From NCBI GenBank assembly GCA_037501455.1, contig CM074856.1, positions 92,330,001 to 92,394,000 on the forward strand: 64,000 bases of DNA, read 5' to 3'. Below the pieces are notes generated by a model that was given only the letters and a program-made list of their open reading frames with translations, was not told where the DNA came from and ran no database searches. Position 1 is the stretch's first letter. Every line of letters starts with the position of its first letter. This document shows, piece after piece, positions 33,703 through 44,451 of this stretch. Made by a program: the position numbers and the translations under genes. The stretch is from Lantana camara. Taxonomy: Eukaryota; Streptophyta; Magnoliopsida; Lamiales; Verbenaceae.

Positions 33703-36700
33703 TGTAACATCCCGCTCGTCCGGCCGTGCAGGTGCGTCGTAATGAGAGTATTTTTTGCGCTTTTAATTTATTTAACTATGTGATTATATGTTTATTAAAT
33801 TATTTATGTGCTTATTTGAATACTTATATGAATTAATTGTTGAGTTTAATACGAACTTAAACGTTTTGCACCCGTTCGATCCCGTTCTTGATCTGTTTGA
33901 CCCCGTATTTGTTCTCGATTTTGTGACTACATGATATGCATGAATTATATTTGTTATGAACTTCTTTACATTCTCGTTTTATGTTTTTGAGTTCGTTTGA
34001 TAAGGTTCTTGAACCGTTTTATTCGTTAGGGACTCGAGGGCCTAACACGTTTTAGCGCGCCTTGGCTTCCGGAAGGCGTAACTTGAGCTCGGGAATTCAG
34101 ATTTGAATTTCGGAAGTAACGCTGGATTCAAAACAAAAATTGGGAGCTTATGAACCTAGCCTTATTTTTATAAGCCCATTTGAGCCTCCGAAATTTGCCT
34201 GAACCGAGCCTCTCGCGTAGAACTGCCACTCTTTACCGTTTTACCCGTATCCGACCCGTTTTACTCTGTTTGACCCGTTTCTTGAACCCATATTTTCGTA
34301 AACCACTCACCTACCCCACTTACCTATTTCGGACTCAAAGATCAAGAGAAGTGAGAGAATCAGCTGAAAAGAGTAGTAGGAGGAAGAAACTCGTAAATAT
34401 TCACCTCATGCCATTTTTGAGCTCGTAACTTCTTCGATTCTTCTCCAATTCAAGAGGTAAGCACATATTCTTGTTATCCCCTTGTGGTTGTTTTAAGCCA
34501 TGATTTGCATATTTTCATTCAGATTTGAGTAGGTTTTGGAGCATGAACATGAATAGTAAGGGTTAGAGTTTAATTCTTGAATTCTTGTGCCAACTTGTGT
34601 TTTCTTGAGTTTTGATGCATGTTTCTTGCTCATTTAAGCTTTCTTGCTCCATTTCCTGACATCTATTTCGTTAGATGAGGTACGAATGAAGTACCATTGA
34701 TGAATTTGAAGAAATAAATATTAATTGGGTTAAAAACTTGAAGAACAAATCTGCTCCTTGAAATCTTGTTGTTGTAACTAAAATGGATCTCTTTGGCTGC
34801 ATTTTTGGCTTGTTTTTCTTGCATTTCTTACCCAGAGTTATGTGTATTACATGCCCCTATATTGTTATATGCTTCCTTAACCTATTTGCTTCGAGTTTCA
34901 CCTGGAAAACGAAGGAGGAACAGCCCAGGCGTAACAGCGAACGGGCGTTCGCCCGGTGTGAAGAAATAGATCGAACGGTCAATCATGCATGGCAGCAGCT
35001 TCTATGCTGATGCATGGTCATTCAGGGCTTAAGTAAGAGGGGACTGAATGGCCATTCAGTCCCTCATGCAGGCCAAGAAGCTGCTGTAGCGACGATATTC
35101 GTTCCGGAGCCACGTATGCGATCCTTCGCTCCTTTTCTTGAACCTACGTGTTGTTCTTGCTATGTTTACGCTTTTATATGTTTTCTCCCACCCCAATTAT
35201 AATCGTAACATGTTAATGAGTTTATATATAATATGTTTCGATGCTTATTTTAATTTTATGGATTTATTTGCTAAGTATAAACGTGATTTGAATATATAAC
35301 CTTTTAAGTGCAATGTGTGATATATTCTTGCATATCTTGCCTTTTATATGTAATTTAAACTTGTAAATGCATGAGGTATGATATAATTTGATATAATATA
35401 TGTTTATTTAATGTGTTATGTGTTGTTTTATGTGCCGGTTACGTGATTTCGATCTTTGTATACTAGTATGAACTTATATGCTCTATATGCTAACTCTTGT
35501 TGCTTCCTTGTATCCGTTGCCTTCCTTATGTTTTTTAACCTCATGTATCCTTATGATATGCTATAATATGATGTGTTATGATTTCATTTGACGTGATATG
35601 AGTTTAATATGTGTGTCTTTGATATGATAGTATGTTAATTGCTCCAATATGCCTAAGTTTGAACGAATGTGACGTGCATTGCATCATATGCATCCATATG
35701 CATTCGTTGAGCATTTCTATGGTTCATTATTGAGTCTAGTTTTGTCTCTTATGTTTAGATTTTCTGAGCGAAGTAGCTCATTGGTGTGAAGCCACTCCGT
35801 AGTTGTGGTTAGCCTTAGTTCGTTCGGTTTGTTCGACAAGGTGAGGTTTCTTTCTTTTAGTTAATATGACCTACAACCCTACATGTGTTTTTAGCCCGCA
35901 TGTGACTTACGTCTATATATATATATATGTACTTAGATACGTGTTTGTTATTTATTTTGTGGGAATTGGCCCGTTTGTTATGAAACCATTTGAAAAACGC
36001 TTTTATATATACATAAGCTATATTTTCATTTGTTTGATTTGAAAAAGGTTGGTGTGTGTGTTTCGAACCAGTGAGATTTGGATTTGAAAAATAAGTCTTT
36101 GAATATGAACTTTGAACTGGGCCCCAGAGAAGTGGTATGGTAACTCGGGTCGGCCGTGGGGTTGACGAGTCTCCCATCAACACAACTCCACCTTTGAGAG
36201 ACTTAGCCCAACGTTGGGAGGTCGAGGGGAAGGCAGATTTTCTTGAGCCAACGATAACCCCGTCGAAGGAACGGGTATGATCCCCCGACTCAATTCTTTG
36301 AGCTTTGAACTGGGGTTGAGCGTACGTCCTCTCTTCCCCAAACAGAGAAGGTTGGATTGACTTTGAACTTTGTATTTATTTTTGAATTTTGATTATGAAT
36401 ATGAAGTAGGTTGGTTGGAAACTTGTACTAGCCGAGTTCGTATGATTTGATTATGATTATGGTTTGTGAAACGTGAGTGTACTTCTAATTTCTAAAATTG
36501 GTTAATTTTGGCCTTTGACCTTAAACATTTTTCCTTATATATAGTATCACTTGCTAAAATGCTTTAGCTTACAAAAACCACGCGTCGGTTCTCGAACTTT
36601 CTTATTTTGATGTACTCTGCTCTTATGTATATGTACGTGCGCGTGTTAGCCTCCTCACCAGTCTTTAGGACTGATCCCTACTCGTTGTTTTCTTTTCCTC

Positions 36701-36973
36701 CTTATTCTTTGAGTTGCAGGTACAGGTGTCGGTTAGTGCTAGGCGGCGGTCTTTCTTTTGAGTTGTTCGAGTCTTGTAATAGATTTTTTGCATACCTTGC
36801 ATCTTTAGTTTTTCGTATTGGTACTATGTATAAATATGTATAAGAATATGATTTCGAATTCGAATTGGGTATTTGTATGATTTATTTGGCCCGGGCTGGG
36901 CATGGCCTGTATAATTTGACATGTTATACTCTGAGTATGTATGTATGTGTATCTGTATATTTAAGATCCTATT
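33703..36973 (+). mobile_element. 3' LTR of H, part 1
   Basis: Starts TGTAACATCCCGC after the PPT and is colinear with LTR1, including the splice donor (34457), palindrome array and U5 boxes. It has about 190 bp near 35690-35870 that LTR1 lacks. It ends at the CTATT target of element C (36969-36973). Confidence 0.88.
34937..35063. repeat. Paired palindrome array, 3' LTR of H, with a 24-nt perfect palindrome
   Basis: Dyads are centred at 34944.5, 34978.5, 35017.5 and 35051.5, with spacings of 34, 39 and 34 bp as in LTR1. The last (35040-35063) is a perfect 24-nt palindrome with core GAATGGCCATTC. Confidence 0.9.
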
Positions 36974-39653
36974 TGTAGCACCCTAAACCCCAAGGCGCCA
37001 CATCCCCCGCACTGTAGCCTCGATCCACGCATGAAATGGACAGTTCATACATAAACCAAGACCACAGCGAACGGGTGACAATAAAAATGACACGCTAGGC
37101 GGAACACTCTCCCCAACATAATCAAAACAAACACGAATAGAAAAGCGGAAGCAATAAAGTCATTCATATATATATATATAGGTACCATATTTATTACACC
37201 GATACATATAGGTACCACTTAACTATCAATACATTATCATCCTTTCATAATATACATAACCATGTATCCAAAATGTACCAATCGTGAACATAACATGATA
37301 TCCGGCAAAATATATACCGAAAAGGGGTAACACTAGACCCGTGATAATGCAGGACTCAACCCACTCCCGCCTAGCACAACCACGCTCAAAAGGGTACCTG
37401 AAAAGTGAAGTATCAGTCTACCGAAGACTGAGTGAGGGGCAATAATATATCACACGTCACATGCAAGGTGTAGCCTCGGGTGAAGACTTTGGAAATGAAA
37501 AGAATATATCTATACTTCAAGAACTTATTCTTAGCCCGAGATTACAACCAATCATTTTCACATTTATTTAATCATGCTTGTCAATGTCATGAAAATGTGG
37601 CCCCGGCGAGTAAGGGCAATCTCCAACCGAACTCCCAATCGTGAACAATACGTGATCATGCTTGCTTGCTTGATAAATACGTGATCATGCAATTTATTTA
37701 TTGCTCACATAAACAAGTTCATGCTTGAAATCATGCAATAACCCGAGGATAACCCGACATGCCGGATTAATCCCCGGTCTCCTTCTTCCTCAGGGTGATA
37801 GCGAGTTTGCAAGGCTCGACTATCCACGACATGGTGTGTGTAGAGGACATGACCCTCTAGACACGGAACTCCTTCCACCACTAATCTCCTAGTGGCTTCG
37901 GGGGTGATCCCAACAATGTGAGGATAATTCAGGAGTTACCCGTCAGCCCTTGCTTTCCCGGTTGGCTCAAGAATTACCCTCGGGCCCACGTGCAATCATG
38001 TACTCGCCAAACATGCTTGGAAATCATGATAATCGATACTTTCTTGCTTGAAATGTTGATAGCTTTGAAAACGTTTATAATTATAATAGGTTTTGGCCGA
38101 AAACTAGCACGTAAGGGTTATAGGGTTCGTTTTACCAAAACAAAACCTCACCTTTCTTGCAAAATATAATAAAGAAGCGTTCTAAGGAGCTTGCTCCCCG
38201 TCCACGCCCTCGTGACCTGTGCAAATACGACGTATAAACATGAGACATGAACTAAAATGACCAAAATGTGATGAACGGCGGAAATGTGTCGAGACGACCA
38301 TGAAAATGCAATGTGGTATGATAACATTTCGTTTCACATCATATTAACACATATTATAGCAATTCGGGGTCAAAGAAGTCGTCGGGTCGAGGGGCTATTT
38401 TCGTAAATTTATGCAGTGAATTTTACACTGCATTACAGGTGGGAACGGCCGTTCCAGGTCCCTTTGTAAAATGGGAACGGTCGTTCCCAATGCCCAGAAA
38501 ACGCGGCAACGTTTTCCCCTTATAAAGCGCGCCTTTGAGCTGGGAACGGCCCTTCCGGCACAAGGCCAAAAATGGGAACGGCCGTTCCCATGCTCGGCCG
38601 CCCCTTTTATTTGAAAAGAGATGGGAACGCCCGTTCCCACAAAGCCTTGAGGCTGGGAATGGTCGTTCCCAGTTTCTGCAGCTGAAAAACAGAGCAGAAA
38701 CAGGGGAAGCTCTCGGCCATGGCTCAACAAGGCAACAAAATTTCATTTTTGAACCCCAAAAGCTATAATTTCTGGAAATATGATGCATATACACTTATAG
38801 CATAATAACATAACACTTAAACACATAAAACATGCAATATCATCAAAGTTTCAAGGTTCCAAGCTTATGATCAAACTTGATCATTTAAGCCAAATATTCA
38901 CATATTCAAGCTAGAAATCATGCAATAATTCATGTTATGATCATTTAATCATGCTTCCATGTCCAATCAATCCATCTAGCATATAAATTCCAAACCCTAA
39001 CCATCTCTAATCTGATCAAGAATCATAACTCATGCCAACCAACCTTGAAGATGAAAGAAATAAAGAAGATGAGTGAAGATGATGATCAATTTGCCCAAAA
39101 CTTGGATGATCTCTTGAAATCTTGATGATTGAATGATGAACTACTTCTTCCCTTTTCTCTTCTTTGAAACCGAGAGAGAGATGAATATGTTTGGCAAATT
39201 TTTGGGGTGAAATGAGCTCCTAGAAACTCATGGAATGAGTTATCACGTAAAACCCCAACCTTGATTTTTGTGAAATATGCTAATTGCCAACTAATCCTTT
39301 AATTTGTGAATTTATGCAATCAAGTATATGAGGTTTTAAAATATGATCAATTAAGTCCTTAAAGGATTGGCAATTAAGTCCCTAGAATTTCAAAGAATAT
39401 TAAACTAGGGACAATTTGGTAATATAAACTACTCTCGACAATTATTTCATGCAATAAATATTTTTCGTGTCATGAAATAATATTTTCAACGATGTGAAAT
39501 CAAAGAATTGATATAAACAATGTTTCATGAATTTTTATAAAAATATGCAATGCCACGTAAGAATATATGATAAATTGAAGAAATAAAATAAACCTACGCT
39601 CAAAACACTCACGTGGCGTGCTTACCTGTTCATCCGGAAACCGGGGCGTTACA
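36974..39653 (-). mobile_element. 3' LTR of C
   Basis: 2680 bp. It has a TA microsatellite near 37166-37180, the CCCCGGCGAGTAAGGGC box near 37605, the hairpin GATAG-CGAG/CTCG-A-CTATC (37797-37824), the palindrome array at 38441-38670 and a weaker predicted donor on the minus strand at 39043-39042 (CAAG|GTTGG). Confidence 0.93.
38441..38670. repeat. Paired palindrome array, 3' LTR of C
   Basis: Six copies related to GGGAACGGCCGTTCCC start at 38441, 38473, 38542, 38574, 38623 and 38655: three pairs, each with a 32-bp spacing, separated by 69 and 49 bp. Several are perfect or one-off palindromes. Confidence 0.95.
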
Positions 39654-39691
39654 ACTCTCCCCCCCTTAGAAGAATCTGGTCCCCAGATTCT
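39654..39691 (-). promoter_or_regulatory. PPT of C with adjoining hairpin
   Basis: The minus strand of 39654-39670 is a purine run (AAGGGGGGGAGAG). 39671-39691 forms a 9-bp stem AGAATCTGG/CCAGATTCT with a 3-nt loop, directly next to the PPT. Confidence 0.88.
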
Positions 39692-42600
39692 CTAGTCTTG
39701 CTCGAACAACTCCGGGTGGAACCGTTTCATTTTATCCTCTGTTTCCTACGTCGCTTCCTCGGTCTTGTCACTTCTCCACAACACCTTAACCATGGGAATC
39801 TTCCGGTTTCTCAACTCTTGAAATTTCCGATCCATGATTCTAACCGGCCTCTGAACAAATGTCAAATTCGGTTCCAGCTCCACTTCTTCCACGGGGAATC
39901 GTAGTCTCGTCGGGGTAATATTTCCTTAGTTGTGAAACATGAAATACGTTGTGAATCCCCGTAAGACTCGGTGGTAGGTCCAGTCGATAGGCTACCTCGC
40001 CTATTCTTTCAAGAATCTCAAACGGACCTAAGTAGCGAGGATTAAGCTTTCCTCCTTTCCCGATTCGGGTGAAACCTTTCCTTGGTGACACCTTCAAGAA
40101 TACCCGGTCACCCACTTCAAACTCTAGATCTCTTCGGCGCTTATCGGCGTAGCTCTTCTGCCTATCTTGCGCGGCTTTCATCCGTTGTTGAATCATTTGA
40201 ACTTTTTCAATCATAGCTTGAACGACTTTGGAAGGCCTTTCAAATCTTTCACCTTTCTTTACCCCTTCCTGTTTTGACCACTTCCATTCTTCCAAGTCGA
40301 AAAACAACGGAGATCGGCACTTTCTTCCATAAAGTAACTCATAAGGAGCCATCCCAATCGAAGCCTGAAAGCTGTTATTATAAGCAAACTCGATCAGGGA
40401 AAGCTGTTCTGACCACGAGTTCTGAAAATCCATCGTGCAAGCCCGAAGAAGATCTTCCAAATACCTGATTAACCTTTCAGTTTGACCGTCTGTTTGAGGG
40501 TGAAATGCTGTACTGAACTTACGTTTCGTTCCCAAGACGGCCTGTAATTCCTGCCACAACTTAGAAGTGAACCTCGGGTCTCGGTCTGAAACTATGCTCA
40601 CCGGAATGCCATGAAGTCGGATAATCTCTCTGTTATAGATCTCGGCCAACTTCGGGATCTTATAGGACATCCGGACTGGTAGGAAGTGAGCAGACTTTGT
40701 AAATCTATCCACGATCACCCAAATTCCATCAAACCCGCCTTTCACCTTCGGTAATCCGGAAACAAAGTCCATCGTTACTTGTTCCCACTTCCACTCGGGA
40801 ATAGGTAACGGTTGTAGAAGTCCCGCGGGTTTTTGGTGCTCAGCCTTCACTTTCTGACAAGTCAAGCAATGCTTCACGTATTCTGCCACGTCTCTTTTCA
40901 TCCCGTTCCACCAATAATATTGCTTCAAATCCTTATACATCTTATTTCCTCCTGGGTGGATCGAGTAGGCTGACTTGTGAGCTTCTTCAAGTAGGACCCG
41001 TCTCAATTCTTCAGGTACTACTACTCTGTTCTTAAACCGAAGCAACCCGGTCTCATCAAACCCAAACGGACTCTCCGGGTCATCTTTAGCTTTACTTACA
41101 AGCTTCTGCACTTCCGGATTCTTATTCTGAGCCTCAAATAACTGATGTTTTAATTCCGGATGAATTGTGATATTAGAAACCCGAGCCTTTAACACAATCG
41201 GGGCAACTTCCTTACTTTCCTTTATTTCTAAACTCGATACACTCGCCTTCCTGCTAAGTGCATCGGCGACCACATTGGCTTTCCCGGGATGGTATTTAAT
41301 TGTACAATCATAATCCTCTAGCTTTTCCATCCAATGCCGTTGCCTCATATTCAAGTCCTTCTGCGTGAATAAATACTGGAGGCTCCTATGGTCGGTAAAA
41401 ATCTCAAAGGAAGTCCCGTAAAGATAATGTCTCAATTTCCCGAGAGCAAAGATCACGGCTGCAAGCTCTAGGTCGTGTGTCGGATAATTCCTTTCATATT
41501 CCTTTAGCTTCCGAGAAGCATAAGCGATCACTTTTCCTTTCTGAGTCAAAACACAACCTAAGCCTTCTTTAGAAGCATCGGTATAAACTGCATACTCTTC
41601 TGAACCCTCGGGTAAAGTTAACACCGGAGCTGAGACTAACTTTTCTTTCAAAAAGTTAAAACTTTGATCACACTTCTCGTCCCAGACAAACTTAACATCC
41701 TTCTTTGTCAACCGGGTTAACGGTGCAGCAATCTTGGAAAAATCCTGAACAAACCTCCTGTAATAACCGGCCAATCCCAAGAAACTTCTTATCTCCGAGG
41801 CATTCTTAGGTTTCTCCCACTTAAGCACGGCCTCGATTTTCGAGGGATCGACTTCCAACCCTTTTCCTGAAATCACATGCCCCAAGAAGGAAACCCGATC
41901 TATCCAAAATTCACACTTGCTGAACTTAGCAAACAACTGATGCTCTTTTAGAGTCTGAAGAACGAGCCTGAGATGTCTCGCGTGCTCCTCGGCTGATTTT
42001 GAGAAAACCAGAATATCATCAATAAAAATCACCACGAACTTGTCGAGAAAAGGCCTGAATATCCGGTGCATCATATCCATAAAAGCTGCAGGGGCGTTAG
42101 TTAATCCAAATGGCATAACCACGAACTCGTAGTGCCCATACCGAGTGTTGAATCCCGTCTTTGGAATATCCTCTGCTCGGATTCGCAGCTGATAGTATCC
42201 CTGTCTTAAATCCAATTTCGAATACACCTTAGACCCCTGAAGTATATCGAATAACTCCTCGATATGTGGGAGGGGATACTTGTTCTTAATAGTCATCCTG
42301 TTCAACTCTCTGTAATCGATGCACATTCTTAAAGTCCCGTCCTTCTTCTTTACAAACAACACTGGGGCTCCCCACGGCGAAGAACTCGGTCGAATGTACC
42401 CAACTTCCAACAATGCTTCCAGCTGGACTTTTAACTCTTTTAATTCAGCTGGAGCCATCCGATACGGAGTCTTTGAATACGGCTCAGCATTCGGAAAAAG
42501 ATCAATCACGAACTCAATCTCCCGCTCAGGAGGCAAAGAATCCAGCTTCTCTGGAAATACCTCAGGAAATTCCTTTACCACTTCGGTGTCCTCTAATTTC

Positions 42601-42725
42601 ACCTGATCCTTTGGCTTGTTCAAAATATAGGCAATGAACCCTGTAGCCCCGTCTCTGACCAATCTTTGAGCCTCTGAAAACGAAAGTAGGGGTACGGTTT
42701 TCGAAGTGCAGCCCGTAACAACCTC
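39692..42725 (-). pseudogene. Pol polyprotein of element C: RT, RNase H, integrase, chromodomain
   Basis: Open from the TAA at 42726-42728; the first ATG is at 42660-42662 and gives 940 codons to 39840. Counting from it: RT with [16 protein letters not shown] (105-120) and catalytic FIDD at 213-216; RNase H from TDAS at 361; integrase zinc site H562, H569, C599, C602; catalytic D632, D693, E729; GPY/F tail near 870-910. All key residues are present. A net 2-bp difference from A near 39893 shifts the frame before the chromodomain, and a TAG at 39746-39748 replaces its tryptophan codon. The family stop is at 39692-39694. The enzymes copy and integrate the element. Confidence 0.93.
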
Positions 42726-43433
42726 TTAACCCAACTGAACCTTTTTAGCCCGATAATCCACGGTAGCACAATGCCTGTATAACCATTCCATCCCCAATAT
42801 AGCTCCGTATCTTTCCATCGGCATAACAATGAAGTCTGTCAGAAACTCCCGGCCTTCAATTACCACTGGAACATCCCTGTAAACCTGATCCGTCTCTCGC
42901 CTACTACCGAAAGGAGTACTAACTATATAGCGCACAGAAGTACACATAGCAGGCAAGGACAAAGTAATAGCAATAGACTGCGCAAGAAAGGAGTGTGTAG
43001 CTCCTGGATCAAATAATGTATGGATGTTCGTGCCATGAATGCAAATAATACCTTCAACTACTGCGGCGGGGTCAATCTCGGCCTCCTGCTCCTCTCCAGC
43101 AAGTGCATAAGCTCGAGCTCTCACCAGTGGCCTCGGTCCTGCAGGTGGTGGATCCTGACGATCCGGACAACCGTCAACCAGGTGCTCGTTACTCCCGCAG
43201 ATCAGACACAAACCTAACCGGTGCCTGCAGTTATCGTAAGTATGTGTAGGCTGTCCACACCATCTGCATCCCGGTCTCTGAGGTGGCTGGGGTGGTACTG
43301 GAGCTCTCGGACCTCTCGGTGATGGCCCGGGGTACTTAGGTTTCTTCCCGGTATCCCTCTGAGCTGGAGGTGCAGAATAAATCATCGGCCTTTTGCCTGA
43401 ACTCGACCCCTGGCCAGATCTCGAGCCCGAAGC
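42726..43433 (-). pseudogene. Zinc knuckles and protease of element C
   Basis: Open from TAG 43434-43436 to TAA 42726-42728; first ATG at 43383-43385. It contains two CCHC knuckles (CRWCGQPTHTYDNC, CLICGSNEHLVDGC) and the protease active site LFDPGATHSF. The D-P-G loop matches element A. It continues in the same frame through [26 protein letters not shown] sequence into pol, so a single TAA, at a position where A has serine, separates protease from RT. It would cut the Gag-Pol polyprotein and bind RNA. Confidence 0.9.
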
Positions 43434-44195
43434 CTATCCGGTTCGTGCAGTAGCTTTCCTAGCTATATCAGAATCTTCAACCTTCAGGGCCTTTGCAGTA
43501 GCTTTTGCCCAGGTACTGGTGTTAGCTGCTTTCAGTGCATCCTGGATGTCCGGCCTCAACCCCTGAACGAACTGCATCGCCTTGTGAAAGTCATCATTCG
43601 CTATGTTGGGTGCATAGCAAGAAAGTCTCTCGAACTCGGCAATATACTGACCCACGGACCTGCCTCCCTGCTTTAGCTCGGTGAACTCTCTCAACCTGCG
43701 AGTACGGGAAGCTGGAGGAATATATTTGTTTCTGAACTCCCGTACGAAGACCTCCCAAGTAATCTCAGTCCCGGCTGCCTCCAGAACAATCTGCGTGCTC
43801 TCCCACCAGGAGTAGGCCTCGCCCTGAATAAGAGTGAGGGTGCAACGAGCCTTCTCCTGACTGTCACAAGGAATAAGCTGCCAAATCCTCTCGATCTCTT
43901 TTAACCACATCTCTGCCTGTATATCGTCTCCCTTATAGAACTTCGGGGGACGCTGGTTCTGAAACTCTCGTAAAATGGCAGAAATGGGGTTCTCCGGAGG
44001 TGCTACTGGTGCTGGAGGTGGTGGAGGAACCCGTTCCTGTAACCTCTGATCGATTAGGCCCACTACTGCATTCATAAAATCCTGGGGCTGTGCCTGGGCG
44101 GGTGGAGGAGGTGGTGATCTCTCGCGGCGATGATGTCGGTGATGATGATGCCTGTGCCTCGAGGATCGATCACTGGAACGTCTGTCGTGCTCCAT
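43434..44195 (-). pseudogene. Gag (capsid) of element C
   Basis: 253 codons from ATG 44193-44195 to TAG 43434-43436, in the same frame as the protease and pol. It has the His/Arg-rich start, a proline-rich linker, QDFMNAVVGLIDQRL and the gag core (PPKFYKGDDIQAEMWL, CTLTLIQGEAYSWWES, FRNKYIPPASRTRRLREF, FHKAMQFVQGLRPDIQ). The ATG follows a predicted acceptor (AATTTCAG at the minus strand of 44197) by one base, as in A, E and H. The TAG truncates the linker to the zinc knuckles. Confidence 0.92.
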
Positions 44196-44410
44196 CCTGA
44201 AATTAGATCACTAAACATGCGTGGCTTGATCAATAAATGCAAATGTGTGCACACAATTTCCATAATATCAAGTAGCACGTGTTCAAGGAAGATCAAGTAG
44301 CTCAGTTAATGCAAAGAAATGAGTAAATCAGATAAGTCAACCAAATGCAGACTCCCCAAATACCACATAATCCTATGCCGTGCGACCTAGACTGACTCGA
44401 CACGACACTA

Positions 44411-44443
44411 GAGCCGCGGTTTTGCAACCGGGCTCTGATACCA
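44411..44443 (-). promoter_or_regulatory. Primer-binding site of C with GCAA hairpin
   Basis: TGGTATCAGAGC on the minus strand (44443-44432), eight bases from the LTR. The overlapping hairpin (44435-44411) pairs GAGCC with GGCTC and CGGTT with AACCG around GCAA. Confidence 0.92.
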
Positions 44444-44451
44444 CCTGTAGA

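Noticed and set aside
38423..38794. Open frames on both strands over the palindrome arrays with repeated WERPFP and GNGRS peptides
   Set aside because: The repetition follows from translating a palindrome repeated every 32 bp; both strands are open for the same reason, and the frames sit inside LTRs.
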